Positions 1-4,978 of a stretch of DNA of 6,515 nucleotides are shown piece by piece. A program made the translations under genes and the position numbers. The stretch comes from Bacillota bacterium. Lineage in GTDB: Bacteria; Bacillota; Limnochordia; Darwinibacteriales; Darwinibacteriaceae. The notes under the pieces are model-generated. The model saw only the letters and a program-made list of their open reading frames with translations, searched no databases and was not told where the DNA came from. Location: assembly GCA_012799115.1 (NCBI GenBank), contig JAAZLY010000040.1, forward strand, positions 1 through 6,515, in the 5' to 3' direction. Position 1 is the stretch's first letter; every line of letters begins with the position of its first letter.

Positions 1-567
1 GTGATCCAATTCTTGAATTGTCATTCGTAAGTGTTCCAGACTTTCCTCTTTCTTCGTTAGTTCGTGTAGCTCCCCATAGATTAGGCATAATAGAGAGAAT
101 AAGCGAATGCGTAGGAAGGGATCAAGGGTGTTTGCCAGGCCTCGCTCGGCTAACGCCTTTCCTTCTTGGAGCATGCCGCGATGCCGGAGAACTCTTGCAG
201 TTAGGTACTGAAGTTCGGGATCCGGAGGAACAATAGGAACAGGGGCGCTTAGTGCCGTTGCACAAGTACTCAAATCTCGCAGAAATAGCGTGATGGGTGA
301 TGGTGGCAATTGATCAAGGTAGTGGTGGCACTTCTCTGTAAGTAGGATACAGTGTTTTGCCGCCTCAAGAATCAAATGATCACCTAATAGATCCGCCGTT
401 GATGTTTGGAGCTGCTGGGACCAATCCCTGAGATTACCAAGGGAAGGCGTAGCTACTCCGTTCTCTACCTTACTCAAGAAGCTTGCAGATGCTGTGCCTG
501 CCACATCTCCCTGCCGCATGCGAAGCTGTCTGCGTCTCTGCTTGAGTCGCGATCCTAGTAACTGCAT
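1..567 (-). CDS. XRE-family HTH transcriptional regulator with helical (TPR-like) C-terminal region, partial
   Basis: The reading frame runs from an ATG at 567 to the left edge without a stop, giving 189 codons; the C-terminus lies outside the window. AGGGGG at 580-575 sits just upstream as ribosome binding site. Residues about 4-61 form a helix-turn-helix of the XRE/Cro type: an Arg-rich first helix (LKQRRRQLRMRQ), then SASFLSKVENG and TPSLGNL, the recognition-helix and following segment typical of this family. The turn between Gln19 and the SFLSKVE helix is slightly shorter than usual, as in Firmicutes regulators that carry LAG-type HTH domains and TPR repeats. Residues about 120-188 are amphipathic helices (YLTARVLRHRGMLQEGKALAERG, then LCLIYGELHEL) that look TPR-like, so a peptide- or protein-sensing role is possible but inferred. 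The gene is divergent from mazEF and could regulate it, itself, or both. DNA-binding function is confident; target and ligand are unknown. Confidence 0.85.
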   Translation of the reverse strand, partial: MQLLGSRLKQRRRQLRMRQGDVAGTASASFLSKVENGVATPSLGNLRDWSQQLQTSTADLLGDHLILEAAKHCILLTEKCHHYLDQLPPSPITLFLRDLSTCATALSAPVPIVPPDPELQYLTARVLRHRGMLQEGKALAERGLANTLDPFLRIRLFSLLCLIYGELHELTKKEESLEHLRMTIQELDH

Positions 568-604
568 ACCCCAACCCCCTAAAATGTGGACATACCCATC
601 CCCT
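565..604. repeat. Imperfect direct repeat in the 5' leader of the XRE gene
   Basis: On the plus strand CATACCCCAACCCCCT (565-580) is echoed by CATACCCATCCCCT (591-604), starting 26 bp apart. Each copy contains a G-rich ribosome-binding-like stretch and an ATG when read on the minus strand. The copies differ by a two-base length change and one substitution. Possible meanings are a tandem regulator site or a duplicated translation-initiation region. Confidence 0.45.
579..593 (-). other. Possible four-codon leader ORF upstream of the XRE gene
   Basis: On the minus strand an ATG at 593 is followed by TCC ACA TTT TAG, encoding M-S-T-F, and is preceded by a G-rich Shine-Dalgarno-like stretch at 604-598. 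Its stop codon (581-579) overlaps the AGGGGG ribosome binding site of the regulator. The start region repeats the sequence around the real start. It could be a translated leader, or simply a by-product of a small local duplication; I favour neither strongly. Confidence 0.25.
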
Positions 605-612
605 TGAGACAG

Positions 613-641
613 AGTTTACCATAAAACATGGAAATAGGCAA
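613..641 (-). promoter_or_regulatory. Probable sigma-A promoter of the XRE regulator gene
   Basis: Read on the minus strand, TTGCCT (641-636) and TAAACT (618-613) are separated by 17 bp, and the -10 box is preceded by TGG, an extended -10 pattern. The predicted transcript start is near 606, about 40 bases before the regulator ATG. The match is moderate (4 of 6 at the -35, 4 of 6 at the -10), so this is a sequence-based prediction. Confidence 0.5.
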
Positions 642-653
642 CGCCTCCCATTA

Positions 654-683
654 TTGACAGTACCCGCCTCTGAACAGTATAAT
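654..683 (+). promoter_or_regulatory. Sigma-A promoter of mazEF
   Basis: TTGACA (654-659) and TATAAT (678-683) are both perfect consensus boxes with an 18-bp spacer. Transcription should start near 690, about 29 bases before the mazE start at 719. Its -35 lies only 12 bp from the -35 of the oppositely directed regulator promoter, so a factor bound between them could affect both. MazE-MazF complexes commonly repress their own promoters; no clean palindromic operator is evident here. Confidence 0.85.
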
Positions 684-704
684 GAATTGAGTTCGTCCAA
701 AACG

Positions 705-710
705 AGGTGA
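705..710 (+). promoter_or_regulatory. Ribosome binding site that fixes the mazE start at 719
   Basis: AGGTGA at 705-710 is the only good Shine-Dalgarno match here and lies 8 bases before the GTG at 719. An in-frame GTG at 707 is inside this motif and therefore unlikely to be the start. Confidence 0.7.
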
Positions 711-718
711 CTTCTGTA

Positions 719-985
719 GTGGATAACAAAAGGATTCAGATCCGCATCCCTGCCCATCTGTTGGACCAGGTGGATAGTATCGCCCAGGAAAATCAGATTA
801 ATCGCAGTCAGTTTATACAAAATTGCATCCAGGTGTATATAATGGAGCGAGAGCCTCACTGTATTAAAGAAAAACTGCGAGTAGGCTATCAGATAATGGC
901 TGACTTGAATCTGCGTCTTGCAGAAGAAGACTGCGGTGATGAATTGCTAGAAGACTACGAGCGCCGATTGGCGGAGGCTGAATAG
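719..985 (+). CDS. mazE: MazE/EndoAI-type antitoxin, ribbon-helix-helix (CopG) family
   Basis: This 88-residue protein should bind and inhibit the MazF toxin encoded next to it and, by family knowledge, repress the shared promoter. The N-terminus has a ribbon-helix-helix pattern: the strand KRIQIRIPAHLL (about 4-15), helix DQVDSIAQENQI, then NRSQFIQNCIQVYIMER (28-44). The C-terminal half contains VGYQIMADLNLRLAEE (55-70), closely matching the toxin-wrapping segment of Bacillus EndoAI (GYxxMAxINLxxxxE), followed by an acidic tail typical of antitoxins. Length matches the family (about 90 residues). The GTG at 719 is chosen because of ribosome binding site spacing. Only one base separates its stop from the mazF start, the classic antitoxin-first arrangement with translational coupling. 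Also known as ndoAI. Confidence 0.9.
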   Translation: MDNKRIQIRIPAHLLDQVDSIAQENQINRSQFIQNCIQVYIMEREPHCIKEKLRVGYQIMADLNLRLAEEDCGDELLEDYERRLAEAE

Positions 986-986
986 A

Positions 987-1340
987 GTGGAAAATGTATC
1001 ACGCGGGGACATCTTTTATGCCAATTTAAACCCCGTTATCGGTTCTGAGCAAGGGGGCGTAAGACCCGTCTTGGTCCTGCAGAACGATATCGGGAACAAG
1101 TACAGCCCGACGACGATTGTTGCTGCCATTACCTCGCGCATTAAAAAGGCCAAGTTGCCAACCCATGTTGAACTAGCCAGTGAGCATTTTTCTCTAGAAA
1201 AGGACTCCGTTATTCTCCTCGAACAGGTACGCACTATCGATAAGAGGCGTCTTAAAGAGAAGATTGCCCATCTAGATGATGAGACCATGAACAAGATCGA
1301 TGAAGCGCTGCAAATCAGCCTCGGTCTGACCAAAATGTGA
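987..1340 (+). CDS. mazF: MazF/EndoA-type mRNA interferase toxin
   Basis: This sequence-specific, ribosome-independent endoribonuclease cleaves single-stranded mRNA; Bacillus EndoA, a very close relative by eye, cuts at UACAU. The 117 residues match the family length and show RGDIFYANLNPVIGSEQGG at 6-24, RPVLVLQND at 26-34, AAITSRIKKAKLPTHVEL at 46-63 and SVILLEQVRTIDKRRL at 74-89. Arg26 and Thr49 correspond to the EndoA catalytic residues Arg25 and Thr48, so the toxin appears intact. The GTG start at 987 is the only sensible one; GGAGG at 973-977, inside the end of mazE, serves as its ribosome binding site. Translation is therefore probably coupled to that of the antitoxin. Cleavage specificity cannot be read with certainty. 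Also known as ndoA. Confidence 0.96.
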   Translation: MENVSRGDIFYANLNPVIGSEQGGVRPVLVLQNDIGNKYSPTTIVAAITSRIKKAKLPTHVELASEHFSLEKDSVILLEQVRTIDKRRLKEKIAHLDDETMNKIDEALQISLGLTKM

Positions 1341-1349
1341 TGATCCAGC

Positions 1350-1379
1350 AAAACACTCCTTTCGTGGGTGTTTTTATTT
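1350..1379 (+). terminator. Rho-independent terminator after mazEF
   Basis: Bases 1350-1358 pair with 1366-1374 in a 9-bp stem (one T-G wobble) around a 7-base loop. The right arm runs into TTTTT and then ATTT. The four outer A-T pairs make the stem fairly weak, so read-through into the next gene is possible. The ribosome binding site of the next gene begins only 7 bases after this element. Confidence 0.75.
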
Positions 1380-1385
1380 GAACTT

Positions 1386-1393
1386 AGGAGGGG
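1386..1393 (+). promoter_or_regulatory. Ribosome binding site that fixes the start at 1399
   Basis: AGGAGGGG lies 5 bases before the ATG at 1399. The in-frame TTG at 1378 lies upstream of this site and within the terminator tail, so it is rejected as start. Confidence 0.85.
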
Positions 1394-1398
1394 TATCG

Positions 1399-2115
1399 AT
1401 GCCAAAGGATAGACCTGTGATTGGCCTACTCTGCGCACATGAACAAGAAAAACGGGATCGCTGGTTTGTTGCCACAGCGTATATTCAAGCCATAATCAAA
1501 GCCGGGGGGATTCCCATTCTTATACCGTACCAACCCAAGGAGCAGATATTCCACATTCTTGAGGGCTTGGACGGTCTTGTTTTGCCAGGTGGCGATGATG
1601 TGGATCCAGGCCGTTTCGGCGAGAATCCTATAGCTCAGTGCGGTACGATCGATCCCCAGTGGGATGATCTGGATTTATGGGCGGCAGGTTTTGCCCTTGA
1701 GCGTAACATGCCCATTCTAGCTATTTGCCGGGGTTGTCAGGTCTTGAACGTAGCCCTAGGAGGCACGCTGATCCAAGACATTCCGACCCAAGTAAGAGAC
1801 TCCATAAAGCACGCCCAGCAAGCTCCTAGATGGTATGCCTCTCATGACATTAGCGTCCAGTCTGCAAGCCTGCTTGGAAACATTTGGGGAAACGATCCCA
1901 AAAAGGTAAACTCCTACCACCATCAATCCATTGCCAAGGTCGGCAAGGGACTGCGCATTGTGGCTTCCGCGCCAGATGGAATTATTGAAGCCGTGGAGAG
2001 TAGTGAACACCGCTTTGTCTTAGGGGTTCAGTGGCATCCTGAACTGATGACAGAACACTATCCAGTGGCCGGTAGGATTTTCGAACATTTTATCCAAGCG
2101 TCGCTTGAGAGCTGA
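1399..2115 (+). CDS. Gamma-glutamyl-GABA hydrolase-like class I glutamine amidotransferase (peptidase C26)
   Basis: This predicted cytoplasmic hydrolase of 238 residues has the class I glutamine amidotransferase fold. The oxyanion-side motif LVLPGGDDVDP is at about 60-70, the nucleophile Cys110 sits in LAICRGCQVLNVALGG, SYHHQSIAKVGKGL (172-185) is typical of the PuuD branch, and VQWHPE (210-215) supplies the catalytic His213 and Glu215. In PuuD, such enzymes release glutamate from gamma-glutamyl-GABA; relatives act on other gamma-glutamyl amides, so the substrate here is not certain. No glutamine synthetase-like PuuA or other putrescine-pathway gene is present, which weakens a specific PuuD assignment. 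It follows the mazEF terminator with no obvious promoter of its own and precedes an amidohydrolase by 69 bp. Confidence 0.9.
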   Translation: MPKDRPVIGLLCAHEQEKRDRWFVATAYIQAIIKAGGIPILIPYQPKEQIFHILEGLDGLVLPGGDDVDPGRFGENPIAQCGTIDPQWDDLDLWAAGFALERNMPILAICRGCQVLNVALGGTLIQDIPTQVRDSIKHAQQAPRWYASHDISVQSASLLGNIWGNDPKKVNSYHHQSIAKVGKGLRIVASAPDGIIEAVESSEHRFVLGVQWHPELMTEHYPVAGRIFEHFIQASLES

Positions 2116-2118
2116 GTT

Positions 2119-2168
2119 TTCGGCAGGATTTGCACTCCCTTGCGGTGAACATGGAAGTTATGTGCAAT
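2119..2168. repeat. Possible interspersed intergenic element before the amidohydrolase
   Basis: The gap at 2116-2184 holds a block starting GGCAGGATTTGCAC (2122-2135) and continuing GCGGTGAACATGGAAGT (2142-2158). I associate this layout (GGCAGGA-TTT, about ten variable bases, then GGYGAA and GGAAG) with short repeats scattered between genes in some Bacillota genomes. That association is from memory and is untested. Only one copy occurs in the window. TTGCAC (2130-2135) and GTGCAA (2162-2167) are inverted repeats but enclose 26 bases, so a strong hairpin is not evident. Confidence 0.3.
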
Positions 2169-2184
2169 TTGAGGAGGGAATATC

Positions 2185-3345
2185 TTGCTAGTTATTAGAA
2201 ATGCAACACTATACACCATTACTGATGGAATCAAAGAGGGATCCTTGCTCGTTGATGACCAGGGGAAGATAGCCAGTATAGGCGATGTTGATATGGAGAT
2301 TCCAATGGGAGCGACTGTGATCGATGCCAGCGGAAAGATCCTTATGCCAGGTATGATTGATGCCCACGGTCATGCAGGAGTCTACGAAGAAGGTCTAGGA
2401 TTCGAAGGTTCCGACGGAAACGAGATGACCGATCCCGTCACGCCCCACTTACGGACTATTGATGCCATTAACCCACACGAAGAAGGCATTATCGAGGCCT
2501 TAAGGGCAGGCGTTACTGCCATGTGCATTTTGCCTGGAAGCGCAAATGTGATCGGGGGGCAAGGCGTAACCGTTCATATGCATGGCAATACTGTAGAAGA
2601 TATGATTATTAAAGAAGATGGCGGCCTGAAAATTGCCTTTGGCGAGAATCCCAAGCGTGTCTATTCTGGCCAGAAGAAGACTCCGTCGACTCGAATGGCT
2701 ACCGCCGCCGTTTTGCGCGAGAATCTGGTCAAAGCCCAGAACTACATGGCTAAACAGGAACAAGCGAAAGACGATCCAACCAAGTTTGTTGAACGTGATC
2801 TGAAAATGGAAGTGTTAGTAAGGGTGCTGAAACGGGAGATTCCTGTTCGGGCACATGCCCACCGGGCCGATGATATCATGACTGCCCTGAGGATTGCTAA
2901 AGAGTTTAACCTCGACATAAGTATTGAACACTGCACCGAGGGCCACAAGATTACCAAGGAACTAAAGGAAGCAGGCGTCTGGGCCCTTGTGGGACCAACG
3001 ATTAGTAATCGCTCTAAAGTAGAACTGCAAGAACTTTCCTTTACCACCCTCAAGGTCTTGTGGGAAGAAGGTATTCCGGTGACAATTACCATGGATCACC
3101 CTGTAGTCCCAGTCGGATATCTGCCTACAGCCGCAGGCTACGCTGTCAAGGCGGGGCTTCCTTACGAAGAAGCATTGAAGGCGATTACACTGAACCCTGC
3201 TAAAGTATTGGGGATTGCAGATCGCTACGGCTCCCTTGAAGTTGGGAAAATGGCCGATCTTGTTTTGTGGAGCGGAGATCCTTTGGAGATCCAGTCCCAG
3301 GTGGAGCAGGTATTCATCCATGGTGAGGTCGTCTACAGTCGCTAG
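2185..3345 (+). CDS. Metal-dependent amidohydrolase (imidazolonepropionase-related, COG1228-like)
   Basis: This 386-residue member of the amidohydrolase superfamily has a TIM-barrel metal hydrolase flanked by a beta-sandwich. The N-terminal sandwich (LVIRNATLYTI, then GKIASIG) leads to GKILMPGMIDAHGHAG (50-65), whose His61 and His63 are the first metal ligands. Further expected ligands are His224 or His226 in VRAHAHRADDI, His249 in SIEHCTEGHK, and Asp304 in TMDHP. Lys149 in GGLKIAFGENPK is a candidate bridging lysine, not proven. The C-terminus has the usual LTLNPAKVLGI-like and GSLEVGKMADLVLWSGDPL patterns. Likely chemistry is hydrolysis or deamination of a cyclic amide, imine or peptide-like substrate; the actual substrate cannot be named. 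A TTG at 2185, 6 bases after GAGGAGGG (2171-2178), is the start. It ends 21 bases before tsaE and probably shares its transcript. Confidence 0.88.
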   Translation: MLVIRNATLYTITDGIKEGSLLVDDQGKIASIGDVDMEIPMGATVIDASGKILMPGMIDAHGHAGVYEEGLGFEGSDGNEMTDPVTPHLRTIDAINPHEEGIIEALRAGVTAMCILPGSANVIGGQGVTVHMHGNTVEDMIIKEDGGLKIAFGENPKRVYSGQKKTPSTRMATAAVLRENLVKAQNYMAKQEQAKDDPTKFVERDLKMEVLVRVLKREIPVRAHAHRADDIMTALRIAKEFNLDISIEHCTEGHKITKELKEAGVWALVGPTISNRSKVELQELSFTTLKVLWEEGIPVTITMDHPVVPVGYLPTAAGYAVKAGLPYEEALKAITLNPAKVLGIADRYGSLEVGKMADLVLWSGDPLEIQSQVEQVFIHGEVVYSR

Positions 3346-3352
3346 TTGCGCC

Positions 3353-3360
3353 AGGGAGGA
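3353..3360 (+). promoter_or_regulatory. Ribosome binding site that fixes the tsaE start at 3367
   Basis: AGGGAGGA lies 6 bases before the GTG at 3367. A TTG at 3346 is in frame but upstream of this site and directly abuts the preceding stop, so it is not favoured. A TTG at 3370 is an alternative one codon downstream. Confidence 0.7.
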
Positions 3361-3366
3361 AAAATC

Positions 3367-3846
3367 GTGTTGATTCTAGAATCCGCCAGTCCCAGTCAGA
3401 CTCTGGAGATTGGTCAAACTATAGCAAAATCACTTCTGCCCGGCGATTTGGTGAATCTCAATGGCACGTTGGGGGCAGGAAAGACACTCTTGGTCAAGGG
3501 AATAGGGCAGGGGCTGGGAATCGATCCTGGCCTTGTTACCAGTCCTACCTTCGCGATCATTAACGAATATGAGGGAACCAAGTTCCCTCTCTATCATTTT
3601 GACCTCTATCGTCTAGAGAGTGATCTTGAATTGGAGCAGATCGGCTTTGAGGAGTACTTTTTTGGCCAAGGCATTACGGTCGTGGAGTGGGGCGATTTGT
3701 TCAAGCACTTTCTGCCAGAACAGCGTCTAGACATCGTTCTTGAAAGCTTGGGAACCGAGGAGAGGCAGCTTTCGGTGATGGGATACGGTAAGCGGGGTCT
3801 AGAACTTGAAGAACAGTTGAGGAGGCTTTTTCCTTGTACGTCTTAG
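3367..3846 (+). CDS. tsaE: tRNA t6A37 threonylcarbamoyltransferase complex ATPase TsaE
   Basis: TsaE is the small P-loop ATPase that drives turnover of the TsaB-TsaD complex during formation of N6-threonylcarbamoyladenosine at position 37 of ANN-reading tRNAs. The 159-residue protein has the Walker A motif GTLGAGKT (33-40), the family switch segment TSPTFAIINEY (58-68), YHFDLYRL (76-83), GFEEYF (93-98) and the hallmark VVEWGD (105-110). Length and motif order match YdiB-like proteins. GTG at 3367 is used as start from its ribosome binding site. The last 13 bases overlap tsaB, and the tsaB ribosome binding site lies inside this gene, which suggests coupled translation. TsaC/Sua5, which makes the threonylcarbamoyl-AMP donor, is not in the window. 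Confidence 0.95.
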   Translation: MLILESASPSQTLEIGQTIAKSLLPGDLVNLNGTLGAGKTLLVKGIGQGLGIDPGLVTSPTFAIINEYEGTKFPLYHFDLYRLESDLELEQIGFEEYFFGQGITVVEWGDLFKHFLPEQRLDIVLESLGTEERQLSVMGYGKRGLELEEQLRRLFPCTS

Positions 3847-4505
3847 GTATCGACACATCAACTACGACTGGCGGGGTAGCCCTACTCAACGACGACCAGC
3901 TCGTGGGTGAATTTGTCTTGAATATTCGCACAACCCATTCTGAAAGACTTCTACCAGCACTAGAGGAACTCCTAACCTCAGGAGGTATTGAGGTTGCTCA
4001 AGTGGGCTTACTTAGTGTTGTTACGGGGCCAGGCTCCTTTACTGGCCTCCGTATCGGTGTGGCTACCGCCAAAGGATTGAGCCATGCCTTAGGTATCAAG
4101 GTAGTGGGAGTAACGACTCTAGAGGGCTATGGTTGGCAATTTAAGTACTTTCCAGGCATAGTTCTAGCGTTGGTGGATGCCCGCCGGGAGAATGTCTTTT
4201 GGCAGGCGTTTCGCCAAGGAGTCGCTGTCAATAGTCCGGCTTGGGGAACACTTGACGAAGTTCTGGACTGGGCTAGACGCTCGCAAGAGCCTTGTCTCTA
4301 TGTTGGTGATGGGGCCAACAATTACGCTGAGAGAATTGGTGCTGGTAACGAAGTACAACCTAGTCAGGGGCTCTTGCGACCGAGTGCAGTTGCGCATTTG
4401 GGTTACTTGAGATTCCTCAAAGGTGAGTACAGCGATGCGTTTACTCTGAATCCTACATATATGCGCCAAACGGAGGCGGAACGAAAATGGCAGGAACAAA
4501 TGTAG
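3834..4505 (+). CDS. tsaB: tRNA t6A37 threonylcarbamoyltransferase complex dimerization subunit TsaB
   Basis: TsaB is the inactive ASKHA-fold paralogue that pairs with TsaD and recruits TsaE in t6A synthesis. In the 223 residues, LGIDTSTTTGGVAL (4-17) is the degenerate phosphate-binding segment, THSERLLPALEELL (34-47) and TGPGSFTGLRIGVATAKGL (64-82) are the family signature, and LALVDARRENVFW (111-123) is the conserved core strand. The C-terminal NPTYMRQTEAERKW (206-219) is the usual tail of Firmicutes TsaB. As expected for TsaB, the metal-binding histidines of TsaD are absent. The start is a TTG at 3834, 8 bases after GAGGAGG (3819-3825). Its 3' end overlaps rimI by 19 bases. Confidence 0.95.
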   Translation: MYVLGIDTSTTTGGVALLNDDQLVGEFVLNIRTTHSERLLPALEELLTSGGIEVAQVGLLSVVTGPGSFTGLRIGVATAKGLSHALGIKVVGVTTLEGYGWQFKYFPGIVLALVDARRENVFWQAFRQGVAVNSPAWGTLDEVLDWARRSQEPCLYVGDGANNYAERIGAGNEVQPSQGLLRPSAVAHLGYLRFLKGEYSDAFTLNPTYMRQTEAERKWQEQM

Positions 4506-4978
4506 TTTATCGTGTCATGACTGTCGACGATATCCCCATGGTTCAACTCGTCGAGCGAAAGTGCTTTACTACGCCTTGGTCAAGGAACATCTTTATTAGT
4601 GAGGTAACTCGTAATGACAATGCCATTTATATCGTCGCTGTAGTCGGGGAACGCATTGTAGGTTATGCGGGGATTTGGATCATCTTGGATGAGGGTCATA
4701 TCACAAATATTGCGGTTGATCCAGCTTTTCAGCGTCAGGGTATTGGGCAGGGATTGCTGGATGTGTTGACGCATGCCGCAGTACAGCGAGGGGTAATTGC
4801 CATGACCCTCGAGGTCCGGGTAAGCAACACAGGTGCCCAGGCCTTATACTCCAAGCTTGGCTTTGTACCCAATGGCATTCGCAAGCAGTATTACCAGGAT
4901 GATAAAGAAGATGCTTTAATTATGTGGAGGGAATTAGGTGCAGAGTGGACTAGCACTGGGAATCGAAACGAGTTGTGA
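4487..4978 (+). CDS. rimI: Ribosomal protein S18-alanine N-acetyltransferase RimI (GNAT family)
   Basis: RimI transfers acetyl from acetyl-CoA to a protein N-terminal amino group, classically the alanine of ribosomal protein S18. The 163 residues form a GNAT domain: VMTVDDIPMVQLVERKCF (10-27), then TPWSRNIFISEV (29-40), a strand pair around VAVVGERIVGYAGIW (50-64), and motif A at about 74-91 with the acetyl-CoA pyrophosphate loop RQGIGQG (83-89). Glu109 in TLEVRVSN and Tyr121 in ALYSKLGF match the catalytic pair of RimI in spacing. ATG at 4487 follows GGAGG (4472-4476) at 10 bases. The coding tail after WREL (148-151) overlaps tsaD by 41 bases. Location between tsaB and tsaD is common in Firmicutes and supports the name; the actual protein target is inferred. 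Confidence 0.92.
   Translation: MAGTNVVYRVMTVDDIPMVQLVERKCFTTPWSRNIFISEVTRNDNAIYIVAVVGERIVGYAGIWIILDEGHITNIAVDPAFQRQGIGQGLLDVLTHAAVQRGVIAMTLEVRVSNTGAQALYSKLGFVPNGIRKQYYQDDKEDALIMWRELGAEWTSTGNRNEL

Noticed and set aside
18..236. Plus-strand open frame of 72 codons
   Set aside because: It is antisense to the XRE gene, with no good ribosome binding site and no family resemblance.
613..627. GTTT...AAAC inverted repeat over the regulator -10 as an operator
   Set aside because: Only the outer four bases pair and the centre is not symmetric, which is within chance for an A/T-rich promoter.
707..718. Upstream GTG start for mazE
   Set aside because: This GTG is part of the AGGTGA ribosome binding site; the GTG at 719 has the right spacing.
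470..859. Open frame of 129 codons on the minus strand across the xre/mazE control region
   Set aside because: It overlaps the start of the regulator, both promoters and mazE in antisense, and its translation has no recognisable domain.
1016..1438. Minus-strand open frame of 140 codons
   Set aside because: It is the antisense shadow of mazF and the start of the hydrolase; its Ser- and Arg-rich content is typical of antisense frames.
2130..2167. TTGCAC/GTGCAA inverted repeat as a terminator or riboswitch
   Set aside because: The arms are only 6 bp, the enclosed loop is 26 bases and no T-run follows; no known riboswitch core is recognisable.
2140..2167. Promoter for the amidohydrolase (TTGCGG with a 17-bp spacer)
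   Set aside because: The -35 match is only 3 of 6 and there is no convincing -10 box.
4177..4410. Plus-strand open frame of 77 codons within tsaB
   Set aside because: It is fully nested in tsaB in another frame, and tsaB is intact with all signature motifs.
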